18,538 nucleotides of DNA from CAYLMG01 sp964464635 (lineage in GTDB: Bacteria > Planctomycetota > Phycisphaerae > Sedimentisphaerales > Anaerobacaceae): positions 1 through 18,538 of the forward strand of contig CAYXGT010000061.1 in the NCBI GenBank assembly GCA_964464635.1, read 5' to 3'. The translations under genes were made by a program, and so were the position numbers. Of the stretch, positions 1-7,548 are shown piece after piece. The notes beneath the pieces were generated by a model. That model saw only the letters and a list, made by a program, of their open reading frames with translations. It searched no databases and had not been told where the DNA came from. Each line of letters opens with the position of its first letter. The stretch's first letter is position 1.

Positions 1-645
1 GTGTTCTTTGTAGATGATGATAGAAAGGCTTTTCTTGGTTTTCTCAAGGAGCAATCAGCCAGGTTTGGCCTGACAATAGATGGTTTCTGCCTAATGACCA
101 ATCATATACACATCATCGCAACCCCGAGAAAAGAAGACTCATTGGCCAAGACTATGGGCAGGACAAACCTTTTGTATGCACAATACATAAATTATATGCA
201 TGGACGAGGCGGACATTTATGGCAGAACAGATTTTTTTCCTGCCCGATGGATACCAACTATTTTTTCAAGGCCTTAATATATATGGAGCAAAATCCTGTA
301 AGGGCAAAGATGGTTCGCTTTCCCTGGACTTATCGCTGGTCAAGTGCCGGATTTCATATGGGCAAAGATGATGAATTCGGCTTAATGGATAAAGTCAGGT
401 GGAAGGAGCAATCTTGGAGATTGGATTGGAAGAAGGTGTTACAGGAAAAGAGGGAAAAATCGGACCTGAATAGATTAGGAGTCTATAGCAGAACAGGCCG
501 GCCGTTGGGGACAGACAAGTTTATAAGCAAGATTGAGGTTATGTGTGGGCGCAGGCTCAGAGCCTTGCCTGTAGGAAGACCTAAAAACAAAAAGATAGTA
601 AAAAAAAAGGGTAAAAAGCAAAAAAAAGGATTCCGAAATAGGTAA
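1..645 (+). CDS. REP-associated tyrosine transposase (Y1/IS200-like, RAYT), 5' end cut by the window
   Basis: This is a single-strand DNA transposase of the Y1 (HUH) superfamily, the type that acts on REP/hairpin sequences. The His-hydrophobe-His metal site is seen as NHIHII at residues 34-39 of the visible part. It is followed by a Tyr-rich helix (about residues 60-66, YAQYINY) that should carry the nucleophile, and by GRGGHLWQNRF, typical of the RAYT subgroup. The N-terminal strand that normally precedes the visible residues is missing because the gene begins before base 1, so the GTG at base 1 is an internal Val. The C-terminus ends in a Lys-rich tail after a GRP-LG / RALPVGRP segment, also usual in this family. 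Three copies of a 14-base repeat begin five bases after the stop, and two hairpins lie further on; RAYT genes commonly sit beside such elements. Family assignment is firm. Whether the gene is intact upstream is unknown. Confidence 0.88.
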   Translation: MFFVDDDRKAFLGFLKEQSARFGLTIDGFCLMTNHIHIIATPRKEDSLAKTMGRTNLLYAQYINYMHGRGGHLWQNRFFSCPMDTNYFFKALIYMEQNPVRAKMVRFPWTYRWSSAGFHMGKDDEFGLMDKVRWKEQSWRLDWKKVLQEKREKSDLNRLGVYSRTGRPLGTDKFISKIEVMCGRRLRALPVGRPKNKKIVKKKGKKQKKGFRNR

Positions 646-695
646 ACGTCCCCTATTTAATTCCCCTATTTAATTCAACGTCCCCTATTTAATTC
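645..695. repeat. Three short direct repeats directly after the transposase
   Basis: The 14-mer CCCCTATTTAATTC occurs at 650-663, 663-676 and 682-695. Copies one and three are preceded by AACGT (645-649, 677-681). Read on the other strand this is GAATTAAATAGGGGACGTT, an end-type sequence I associate with RAYT-like transposases in environmental genomes (recollection, not checked). It starts at the stop codon and probably belongs to the transposon end or to its REP-type target. Confidence 0.75.
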
Positions 696-766
696 ATTTT
701 ATTTTCAACAACATCCTAGTAGAAATGTGAGTTTTCGTTGAGTTTACGATATAGCCAGTTCTATCT

Positions 767-795
767 CCAGCCTCCAAAGTTACTTTGGAGGTTGG
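767..795. repeat. Strong hairpin, REP-like
   Basis: CCTCCAAAG at 771-779 pairs perfectly with CTTTGGAGG at 783-791 around a TTA loop. The stem extends outward with CCAG (767-770) against TTGG (792-795) using one G-T wobble, giving 13 pairs. No T-run follows, so it is not a classical terminator. Its place between a RAYT gene and the next gene fits a REP-type element. Confidence 0.6.
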
Positions 796-802
796 ATTAT
801 TA

Positions 803-825
803 TTGATGGGACAATTTCCCATCAA
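803..825. repeat. Second hairpin, TTGATGGGA / TCCCATCAA
   Basis: Perfect 9-bp inverted repeat (803-811 with 817-825), five-base loop, 7 bases after the first hairpin. The pair of hairpins resembles a BIME-type double element. It could also act as a terminator for readthrough from the left, since a T-run (849-855) lies some 24 bases downstream. Confidence 0.5.
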
Positions 826-868
826 TTAGACAAATCAGACATACGGGCTTTTTTTCGGTAAAAAATTC

Positions 869-897
869 TTTACAGCTTATTTCTACTATTTTATAAT
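869..897 (+). promoter_or_regulatory. Putative sigma70 promoter for the first membrane/propeller gene
   Basis: TTTACA at 869-874, a 17-base spacer and a perfect TATAAT at 892-897. The predicted start near 904 leaves a leader of about 23 bases before the ATG at 927. Seen by eye only; AT-rich sequence gives chance matches. Confidence 0.5.
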
Positions 898-926
898 TAT
901 CTCGATATTTTAAGAAAGATATAAAT

Positions 927-2123
927 ATGGTTAAAATGTTATCTACAGTGAAACAGCGTTATGCTAAGATGCTGAGAGATATTAAATCGGATCCATATAA
1001 TCATAAAATAATATTACCCGTTTTTTTTCTATTGATAGTTTTACCTTTTATATTTATTTTTTTACCTGCAGTTTTTATGCTCTTTTGGTTAGTTTTCGCA
1101 TTCCCAAAGTTTTTTTTAGTATTAAACATTCTGTGTCTCTTGTTTTTTTTTATCGCTTTACTTATAGGATGTTTCAATAAGGCAATACGTTTAATATCTT
1201 GGAAAACAAGCCTTTGGATTGCCATCATATTTGGGAGTTTTTGGATAGCTTCATTTATGTCTGGCGGAGCCTGTGCTTTTGCTGCACATCTTGGGATTAG
1301 AATGGTATCTTCTGAAGTACGGTTTCCTATGGGATATATTACTTCGATTGATATTGATAGCAAGGGGCAAGTCTATTGTGCCGACCGTTCCCATTGTAGG
1401 CTCCAGATATTTAGTGATGATGGAGAATTCCTAAGAGGTTGGTTTGTTCCTATCTCATGTGGAGGGATTTATATTTCTATAATAAATAACAATTCTTTGA
1501 GTGTAGATGATATCGACGATAAAAAGAGTCATATTTATGATTCAAGTGGCCACTTGCTTGCAGTAAAGCGAGATCAGGTTTACCCAAAGGTTGATCCTTC
1601 AAATAAACTTAGAGTTAGTGATGATTCTGGAAATATCTATAAAGTGACCAAAACATTATACTCTTGGCAGATTTCAAAGATTAGCAAAAACGAAGAGTCG
1701 ATTTTGATTTCTGACCCTTTTGTTCTGAGTATATTTGCCATGCCTTTTCCAGCTTTTGGTCTCGTATTGTTTTCAATAATTTTAATTGGATTCGCGCATA
1801 GTTTAGTTGTTAAAGCGAAAAGATTCTGCTACTTGGATTTGCCTATGGTATCGAAAATATCTGAGCCTGAAAAAAAAGTGGTTCAGCAGGATAAAATAGG
1901 TAAAGTCAAATGCTTGTGTGAAAAGATAAATATTTTAGAAGGTATGTCAGCTCATGATTATGCTAAAGATCACCTTAAAGCTATAAACGTTATAGACGGT
2001 GGTAGACAGATAGAATATTTATGTCCTTATACAGGCAAACTCTGGCTAATGGATTTCACACAAGAAACTAATGCAAATCAAGAAAATTATTCACGATTAA
2101 GACCAATACCCAAGAAAGATTAA
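927..2123 (+). CDS. Membrane protein with NHL-like propeller segment and immunity-like C-terminus (paralogue A)
   Basis: Function unknown; a candidate RHS-associated immunity protein (inference). The 398 residues show hydrophobic segments at about 28-57, 61-83 and 94-115. A predicted extracytoplasmic stretch (about 130-266) follows with NHL-like blade pattern: FPMGYITSIDID, KGQVYCAD, RLQIFSDDGEFLRGW. A fourth membrane segment lies at about 268-294. A cytosolic tail (about 325-398) ends in CPYTGKLWLMDF and LRPIP; this resembles by eye the Imm27-type pattern (DP-x-DG-x-YW-E then YP and L-x-x-I), but that is a recollection. The gene at 3380 is a clear paralogue: same MVK start, same membrane/propeller/membrane order and same VxFPxG, FLxGWF and LIxDP landmarks, but it lacks this tail. 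AGAAAG lies 9 bases before the ATG. It precedes an orphan RHS core and follows a transposase. Confidence 0.75.
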   Translation: MVKMLSTVKQRYAKMLRDIKSDPYNHKIILPVFFLLIVLPFIFIFLPAVFMLFWLVFAFPKFFLVLNILCLLFFFIALLIGCFNKAIRLISWKTSLWIAIIFGSFWIASFMSGGACAFAAHLGIRMVSSEVRFPMGYITSIDIDSKGQVYCADRSHCRLQIFSDDGEFLRGWFVPISCGGIYISIINNNSLSVDDIDDKKSHIYDSSGHLLAVKRDQVYPKVDPSNKLRVSDDSGNIYKVTKTLYSWQISKISKNEESILISDPFVLSIFAMPFPAFGLVLFSIILIGFAHSLVVKAKRFCYLDLPMVSKISEPEKKVVQQDKIGKVKCLCEKINILEGMSAHDYAKDHLKAINVIDGGRQIEYLCPYTGKLWLMDFTQETNANQENYSRLRPIPKKD

Positions 2124-2294
2124 GATATCTCTATTATTAGAAAAGTACTCTTGTATTACTCAAAAATTAATTTGAGTCTGAAAAATTACAAATTGATCTA
2201 ATCGTTTTTTTTAGATTTGCTCATTATAAATTTGCGCCTACTAAAAAATCTATCCGCAACTAAATCTTGAAACCTTTTATACACAGGTGGGTAG

Positions 2295-3176
2295 TTTGAT
2301 ACCGATGCTCAGCAGTATTATTTGCGGGCGAGATACTATAATCCTCTTAATGGTCTGTTTAACAGAACTGATCCATACTCCGGAAATAAGCAAGACCCGC
2401 AGAGCCTGCACAAATACCTCTACTGCCACAACAATCCAATTAACGGTATTGATCCCACTGGCCAATTTAGCCTAACTTCGATGGTGGTCAGCATGGCAAT
2501 TGGCGCTATGATGAACAGGATTGTGATGCCAGTTGTAGCTCCTCTTATAAGTAAGGTAATAAGTTCGTTCATACCAGATTGGTTTAAGTCAATGATTTTA
2601 TTAGAGTCGCCGTCTGCCCTAATGGGTGGGGGAGGTATATCTGCTACAGTTGGTGCTTATAGAATTGGAGGGGGTGTTACGGGGCTTGTTGAAGGTTTGT
2701 GGTTTCCCGGGGCTAGAAAATTAGCCGCTTACCATGCTACAGGATATACAGCAGGACTTATGATAAGCGGCGGAGGCGCTGGAGTCACTGGTTCATTATA
2801 TGGAGGATTAGTTTATGGAGCCCAAAGTCCGGATTACTATACGGGAACGTTTTATTCCGTTACTTTTGCATTCAGAAGTCTTCCGAATAAATTACAGGAA
2901 AAAATAGAAAATGCGCTCACAAATTTCATATCGCAACTGACTTTAGTTTCGCCAAATGCACCAGACGCAGCAGAACAACTTGCGGAAGTTCGACGGGGAG
3001 CACGAGCAGCTGCACAAGCAATAGGATTGAAAAATGATGCCATAATAAGCGTATTTACTAATCCCTCAGGAAAAGTCGGAGGGGTTTCTATAGGAGTGAG
3101 CGGAACTTTAGGAAAAGGTCTTGATCTTTCAGTTTCTATATTGGAATACACAAAGTTCTGGGAATGGGGCTATTAG
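2295..3176 (+). CDS. Orphan RHS core fragment fused to a glycine-rich toxin-like C-terminal domain
   Basis: RHS homology begins directly after an in-frame TAG (2292-2294) with FDTDAQQYYLRARYYNPLNG. It runs through the classical core end, SLHKYLYCHNNPING then IDPTG, which closes the RHS shell. The only plausible start is TTG 2322 (284 residues from there), without a Shine-Dalgarno site. The rest of an RHS protein (YD repeats, often more than 1000 residues) is absent, so this is a displaced 3' module, probably silent unless recombined onto a full rhs gene. The C-terminal part (about residues 48-284, counting from TTG 2322) is not a family I recognise. It has a hydrophobic helix (about 50-85), a glycine-rich amphipathic stretch (about 101-168), a helical Ala-rich middle (190-235) and a last beta-like stretch (GGVSIGVSGTLGKGLDLSVS). 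By position it is the variable tip, which in RHS systems is the toxin. The next gene would then be the immunity partner. Confidence 0.72.
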   Translation, partial: FDTDAQQYYLRARYYNPLNGLFNRTDPYSGNKQDPQSLHKYLYCHNNPINGIDPTGQFSLTSMVVSMAIGAMMNRIVMPVVAPLISKVISSFIPDWFKSMILLESPSALMGGGGISATVGAYRIGGGVTGLVEGLWFPGARKLAAYHATGYTAGLMISGGGAGVTGSLYGGLVYGAQSPDYYTGTFYSVTFAFRSLPNKLQEKIENALTNFISQLTLVSPNAPDAAEQLAEVRRGARAAAQAIGLKNDAIISVFTNPSGKVGGVSIGVSGTLGKGLDLSVSILEYTKFWEWGY

Positions 3177-3379
3177 GTAAAGCCATTCTTTAAATTGAAT
3201 TTTAGGGGGCTGGTTCTTATTTGTGTAGCTCAGCCCAGTTGTAATATTTTTCTGCAATAAGGTAAGATTGAGATTGATAGAATAATAATTTCTTTTATTA
3301 TTGGTCAAAGTCAGTTAGATTTATTTTGCCTTCGGTATCGTTAAAAAAATGTATTTGTGTGGCTTAGAAAGCTTTTGTA

Positions 3380-4324
3380 ATGGTAAAAATTTTGTTGGCA
3401 ATTAAAAACTGTTTAGATGGTTTTGATTTATTAGGGGATAAAGGCTTAGCGGGCCGTATTGTTCAATGCGTAGTTGTGGTTTTTGGTTTCGTCTTGTTTT
3501 GTGTGATACTTCCTAGTGTACTTGGCTTTACGATGCTAAACTTTCCTCGGTTTTTCACGTTTTTAATGTTAATATCTATCATAATTTCCATTATTATGTT
3601 GTGCATAAGCTTAGCCCTATATCTTATATCAGATCTTATAGAAAATATTACTCCGAAAAGTGTTGGGAACGAAGCTTTAGCTGCATCATTTCTTTTTTCA
3701 ATATTGTTTAGTATTGTCTTTTTTTGCTTATGGTGGTTTGGAAGTACAAGCTTGTTATCCGAATCTATGCGATCGCGTTTTTTCCCTTCAAAGGTTCAAT
3801 TTCCGCTTGGCAATCTTAACGGAATTGCCGTTGATAAAAAAGGGGACATATATCTAGGTGTCAGAGGCTACAGCAGAATCCAGCGATACAATAGCGAGGG
3901 TGTTTTTCTTAAAGGTTGGTTTATAAATGCCGGAGGTGGATTATTTGATATTTGGATTGATGACAAAAATAACTTGAATGTACGAGCTGTAAGACAAGGT
4001 GAGCGTCTAATATTTAACGCTGAGGGACAGCTATTAAAAATAACTAAAATTGCATCTCTTGAAGAAGATGAGTATTTGGCACGGAAAGCATCAGGCTTAA
4101 GAACAAAGGATGCTTTTGGTAATACTTATGCAATTGAAAATCCAAAATGGTCGCCCAAAGTTGTTAAAATCAATTCTGTTGGCAAGAAATCCATATTGAT
4201 AAAAGATCCTGTACAGTTTTACCTATTTCGTTACCCTCAACCACTTTTTTCTATTGGCATTATAGGCTTTATTATGTCAGCCATAATAGGATTTATAATT
4301 AAATTTAAGATTAGTTTTTCTTAA
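3380..4324 (+). CDS. Membrane protein with NHL-like propeller segment (paralogue B), candidate immunity partner
   Basis: Function unknown. The 314 residues have membrane segments at about 27-52, 57-86 and 99-121. A propeller-like segment follows (about 138-276: FPLGNLNGIAVDKKGDIYLG, RIQRYNSEGVFLKGWF, NAEGQLLKI, DAFGNTYAI). A last membrane helix lies at about 289-308, and the protein ends 6 residues later. It is homologous over its length to the gene at 927 but strongly diverged, and lacks that gene's cytosolic tail. It lies 203 bases after the orphan RHS tip, in the position of a cognate immunity gene. The start is the ATG at 3380, with AGAAAG 8 bases upstream as in the paralogue. A membrane-embedded immunity protein would suit a tip that acts on membranes; this is inference. 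Confidence 0.72.
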   Translation: MVKILLAIKNCLDGFDLLGDKGLAGRIVQCVVVVFGFVLFCVILPSVLGFTMLNFPRFFTFLMLISIIISIIMLCISLALYLISDLIENITPKSVGNEALAASFLFSILFSIVFFCLWWFGSTSLLSESMRSRFFPSKVQFPLGNLNGIAVDKKGDIYLGVRGYSRIQRYNSEGVFLKGWFINAGGGLFDIWIDDKNNLNVRAVRQGERLIFNAEGQLLKITKIASLEEDEYLARKASGLRTKDAFGNTYAIENPKWSPKVVKINSVGKKSILIKDPVQFYLFRYPQPLFSIGIIGFIMSAIIGFIIKFKISFS

Positions 4325-4429
4325 AAACCTATTATTATCAACATATTTATAGACTTTACTGAAAACTCTTTTCATAAATAAAATTCTAAAATTTCTCATA
4401 GGAAATGTTTCTATTTGTTTTTGCTTCGC

Positions 4430-4445
4430 TTAATAACGTTATTAA
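4430..4445. repeat. 16-base perfect palindrome before the second RHS remnant
   Basis: TTAATAACGTTATTAA reads the same on both strands and lies 8 bases before the short RHS-core reading frame (4454). It is AT-rich and could be chance or a weak hairpin (6-bp stem, ACGT loop). Its place at a cassette joint is the only reason to list it. Confidence 0.4.
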
Positions 4446-4453
4446 TTATTTAA

Positions 4454-4513
4454 CAAGCAAATAGACAACAATATTACAACCGTGCTCGCTGGTATAATCC
4501 CCTTATTGGTTGA
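4454..4513 (+). pseudogene. Remnant of an RHS core (YYNRARWYNPLIG)
   Basis: Between an in-frame TAA (4451-4453) and TGA (4511-4513) the translation is QANRQQYYNRARWYNPLIG. The YYNRARWYNPLIG part matches the start of the RHS-associated core (YYLRARYYNPLNG in the copy at 2316). Only about 13 core residues remain, then the frame ends, so this is a scar of a second RHS module whose tip has been lost. Confidence 0.65.
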
Positions 4514-4659
4514 GAGTCAAATTTGACATATTATTACTGAATAGATACAGAAAGAGCTGAAAGCAATTCTACACCTGCGAATGATATCAGGCTTACATAG
4601 TTTCCTTCGGGGGAAATATGGATTAGGATTTACTATCACAACAGAGCAGATGTATTTAA

Positions 4660-4971
4660 TTATTCGCTGGACCATAGCCAGTTTCTGGCTAAGAAGGCAA
4701 AATCAAGCATATTTACAAAATCATCACCCGCTTTATAAGGTGCAATATCGGCTGATGGTTCTGTGGGTGGTTGCAGCCATTGTGCTGTGAGCGTCTCAAG
4801 ATCATCTACATCAATATCACCATCAAAATCAAAGTCTCCTGCATAAGCAATTGTCTCTGTTGCAATTGTGACCCGGTCATCAGAGCGTGATGACCAGGCG
4901 GCTACAATTTTGCCGTCAGGCATATACTCTACTGTTGGATACCATGCACCTGAACCAGAAGGACAGCTCAT
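4660..4971 (-). pseudogene. 3' remnant of a secreted protein with a dockerin-type tail
   Basis: The translation ends in a dockerin-like pair. The first is a clean calcium-loop repeat, GDFDFDGDIDVDDLETLTAQWL (about residues 45-66 from the ATG at 4971). The second is degenerate, ending in FVNMLDFAFLARNWL (about 85-99). Such tails end many secreted proteins of Phycisphaerae. Upstream there are only about 40 residues (WYPTVEYMPDGKIVAAW), which look like a BNR/sialidase-like strand, then GNERQ and an in-frame stop (4987-4989). There is no signal peptide or catalytic domain. It is best read as a 5'-truncated gene left by rearrangement next to the RHS region. It points away from the housekeeping genes that follow. 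Confidence 0.6.
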
Positions 4972-5021
4972 CTGCCTTTCATTACCTCAACTCAAAACGG
5001 GTAATTGCGTGTTAAAAATTA

Positions 5022-5050
5022 TTGATTTTCGTGCTGTAAGTATTTATACT
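5022..5050 (+). promoter_or_regulatory. Putative sigma70 promoter for the FG-GAP protein gene
   Basis: TTGATT at 5022-5027, a 17-base spacer and TATACT at 5045-5050. The predicted start near 5057 gives a leader of about 34 bases before the GTG at 5091. Confidence 0.55.
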
Positions 5051-5090
5051 GATGCAAACTGGAGAAACCTTTATTTTGGAGGATTATACA

Positions 5091-7475
5091 GTGAGGCTGA
5101 TAAGAATAATTATAATTTTTGTTTTATCGATACATTTTACTGCTGCTGCCGTCGAACAGGACACAACTGACGACCTCAGTGAATATTTCGGTTTCGGCGA
5201 GATGGAAATTATCAAACTCGACTGGGGTATAGCCGACCTGAGCATAACCGACCTTAACGGTGACGGCAGAAACGATATTATTATTATCAACAACAGCAAA
5301 TCCAGGATAGAGCTGCTTATCCAGAAAGAGACGATTAGCGTTGACGAAACTTATGTAACAGTCGAGCCCGAAGATGAGGATGTGAACGCCATTTTCGACA
5401 GCCTTGCTACACGCTTTAAAAACGAGTCTGTTTCGGTATCTCAAAGGATATATTCTCTTGCCTGTGGAGATTTAGACGGGGATGGAATGGTGGATTTGGC
5501 ATTTTACGGAGACCCGAAGGGCCTTTATGTGATACTTCAAAAGAAAAGTGAAACAACGGATAAACAGACAAAAAGTTTGAGCTGGAGAACAAGAAAAAAA
5601 ATCGAAATTAACGACGGCTTTGTAAGCTCAAACGCCTTGGTTTGCTCGGACCTGAACAATGACGGCAGGCAGGACCTGGCACTCGCCGCTAATGATGGGG
5701 TTTATTTCATTGAGCAGAAGGAGGACGGCTCACTGGCGGAACCGGTAAAATATCCCAGCACAGACAGGGTCATCGGAGTCGATGTCGGCGACTTAAATGG
5801 TGACAGTATCAATGACCTGATTCTGATAACAACAGACGGTGAAAAACCTCTTCAGGTGCGTTTTGGCTTCCCGGCAGGACAGCTCGGCCCGCTCAGACAG
5901 TTCTTTATCGAAAAGCCGTGGGTATTTAAACTCTGTAACATCGACGGCAAAAAAGGCGACGAGATACTGATGATTGATGCAAAAAGCGGACGCCTGCTCT
6001 GCTATCATTTCGTAGCCGATAACCAGAAAACCGAGGACTGGCAGGTTTTATTCTATCCGCTGGCCGCCGGAGAGTCGGACACGAAAAGAGATTTAGTAAC
6101 GGGTGATTTTGATGGTGACGGCCTGACTGATGTCCTGATAAGTGACACAGGAGCTGCAGAGCTGATTCTTTACAGTCAGAAGAAAAATTACGGATTGGCT
6201 GAGCCCGTCAGGTTTCCTGCTTTCGCAGATATTACTAACCTGTCGGCAGCGGATATCGACAAAGATAAAAAAACCGAGATTGGAGTATTAAGTGTCAAGG
6301 AAAAAATCGCAGGAATAGTGAACTATGAGGATAACAGACTATCTTTCCCCAAGCCGCTGGATCTGACAGGTGAGCCGCTGGCTATGGAGCTTGCTGATAT
6401 TGACCGCGACGGCAATACCGATTGTATATACATATCCAAACTGTCGGATGACAAAAGATACCTGAAGATTTTATACAACATCGGCAAAAAAACTGCAGCC
6501 CAAACAAACGAGTTCGAGGACGCACTTGAGCTTGAAAAGCTAACCTCTAATCCGGACGGTATAAAGATTGTGGACGTGGACCAGGGCGGCTTAAATGATG
6601 TCCTGATTTTTGTTAAATATCAGTCTCCGATACTCGTTCGCCAGGTACAAAAACGCGAATTTGAAGTAATCGATTCTCCGAAAGCGCAAAGCAGCCTGAT
6701 TAAAGAAGCTGCCCTTAGCTCAATAGCCGTCAGTAATATAGACGGCAAAAAAGGCGAGGAGCTGCTGATTGCTCAAAGTAACTTTGCCAGGAGCCTCGTT
6801 TTTGCGGATTCGGAGAAATGGAGCATTGTGGACCAGTATAACGCCAAGAGCACTGAGAGCAAGGTATCGGCGGTAGCCGCTTTCGACATTGACGATAAAG
6901 GTTCGAACGCTCAGCCGGGTATCTTTTTACTGGACAGTCAAAAAGGAAAGCTCCAGATGCTGACCGCGGGCGAGGATAAGACTTATCGTTTCGAAAAGGA
7001 AATAGACGTCGGCAGATGGGAATCGGCAGACCATCTCAAGATTCTTTATGAACCGTTAACAGGGAAAAAGGACAGGAGCATTATTCTTTTCGACAGCAAA
7101 AAATTTGCGCTCATTACCCCGCAGACGGAAGCAGCCGGCTTCGAGCATCCGGAGCAAAATTTCAGTTATGAAACAAAAATAAAGGATGGAATATACGGCA
7201 ATCTCGCAGCAGGTGACATAAATTCTGACGATGTTGCGGATATTATTATGGTCGAGAGCAAAAATAAACATATCGAAATACTTACAATTGATGCAGAAGG
7301 AAAACCGGTCGTCGGAATGAGGTTCAAAATATTCGAGGAGAAGGACTATCGTGAGCAGGCGACTAAAACAACGGTTGAGCCGAGGTGGCTCAAGGTTGCA
7401 GATGTTACAGCAGACGGCAAAAATGACCTGGTAACAATAATTCACGACCGCGTTATTATATATCCCCAGGATTAA
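5091..7475 (+). CDS. Secreted FG-GAP/VCBS repeat protein (beta-propeller)
   Basis: Probably an exported integrin-alpha-like propeller protein; substrate unknown. The GTG at 5091 is chosen over the in-frame ATG at 5052 because GGAGG (5078-5082) lies 8 bases before it and the protein then begins with a signal peptide: basic start, a hydrophobic run to about residue 17, and an AAA-VEQ cleavage site near 20. The 794-residue chain contains many Ca-binding FG-GAP loops of the D-x-[DN]-x-D/G-x-x-[DE] type. They include DLNGDGRND (about 54), DLDGDGMVD (127), DLNNDGRQD (187), DLNGDSIND (234), DFDGDGLTD (339), DIDKDKKTE (388), DIDRDGNTD (436), DVDQGGLND (about 494), DINSDDVAD (709) and DVTADGKND (771), enough for more than one seven-bladed propeller. 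There is no visible catalytic domain, dockerin or membrane anchor at the C-terminus. mnmA follows 73 bases later and may be cotranscribed. Confidence 0.85.
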   Translation: MRLIRIIIIFVLSIHFTAAAVEQDTTDDLSEYFGFGEMEIIKLDWGIADLSITDLNGDGRNDIIIINNSKSRIELLIQKETISVDETYVTVEPEDEDVNAIFDSLATRFKNESVSVSQRIYSLACGDLDGDGMVDLAFYGDPKGLYVILQKKSETTDKQTKSLSWRTRKKIEINDGFVSSNALVCSDLNNDGRQDLALAANDGVYFIEQKEDGSLAEPVKYPSTDRVIGVDVGDLNGDSINDLILITTDGEKPLQVRFGFPAGQLGPLRQFFIEKPWVFKLCNIDGKKGDEILMIDAKSGRLLCYHFVADNQKTEDWQVLFYPLAAGESDTKRDLVTGDFDGDGLTDVLISDTGAAELILYSQKKNYGLAEPVRFPAFADITNLSAADIDKDKKTEIGVLSVKEKIAGIVNYEDNRLSFPKPLDLTGEPLAMELADIDRDGNTDCIYISKLSDDKRYLKILYNIGKKTAAQTNEFEDALELEKLTSNPDGIKIVDVDQGGLNDVLIFVKYQSPILVRQVQKREFEVIDSPKAQSSLIKEAALSSIAVSNIDGKKGEELLIAQSNFARSLVFADSEKWSIVDQYNAKSTESKVSAVAAFDIDDKGSNAQPGIFLLDSQKGKLQMLTAGEDKTYRFEKEIDVGRWESADHLKILYEPLTGKKDRSIILFDSKKFALITPQTEAAGFEHPEQNFSYETKIKDGIYGNLAAGDINSDDVADIIMVESKNKHIEILTIDAEGKPVVGMRFKIFEEKDYREQATKTTVEPRWLKVADVTADGKNDLVTIIHDRVIIYPQD

Positions 7476-7548
7476 CTTCGAAACATCCGCGGTTGCACAC
7501 AAAAAACTTTATTGAGACCGCAAATATAGATATCAGAGACGGGAAAAT

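Noticed and set aside
1001..1363. 120-residue - strand reading frame
   Set aside because: Complement of the hydrophobic part of the membrane gene at 927; Lys/Asn-rich shadow typical of reversed membrane segments.
4581..4790. 69-residue + strand reading frame
   Set aside because: Mostly antisense to the dockerin remnant; the - strand carries a recognisable calcium-loop motif, the + strand nothing.
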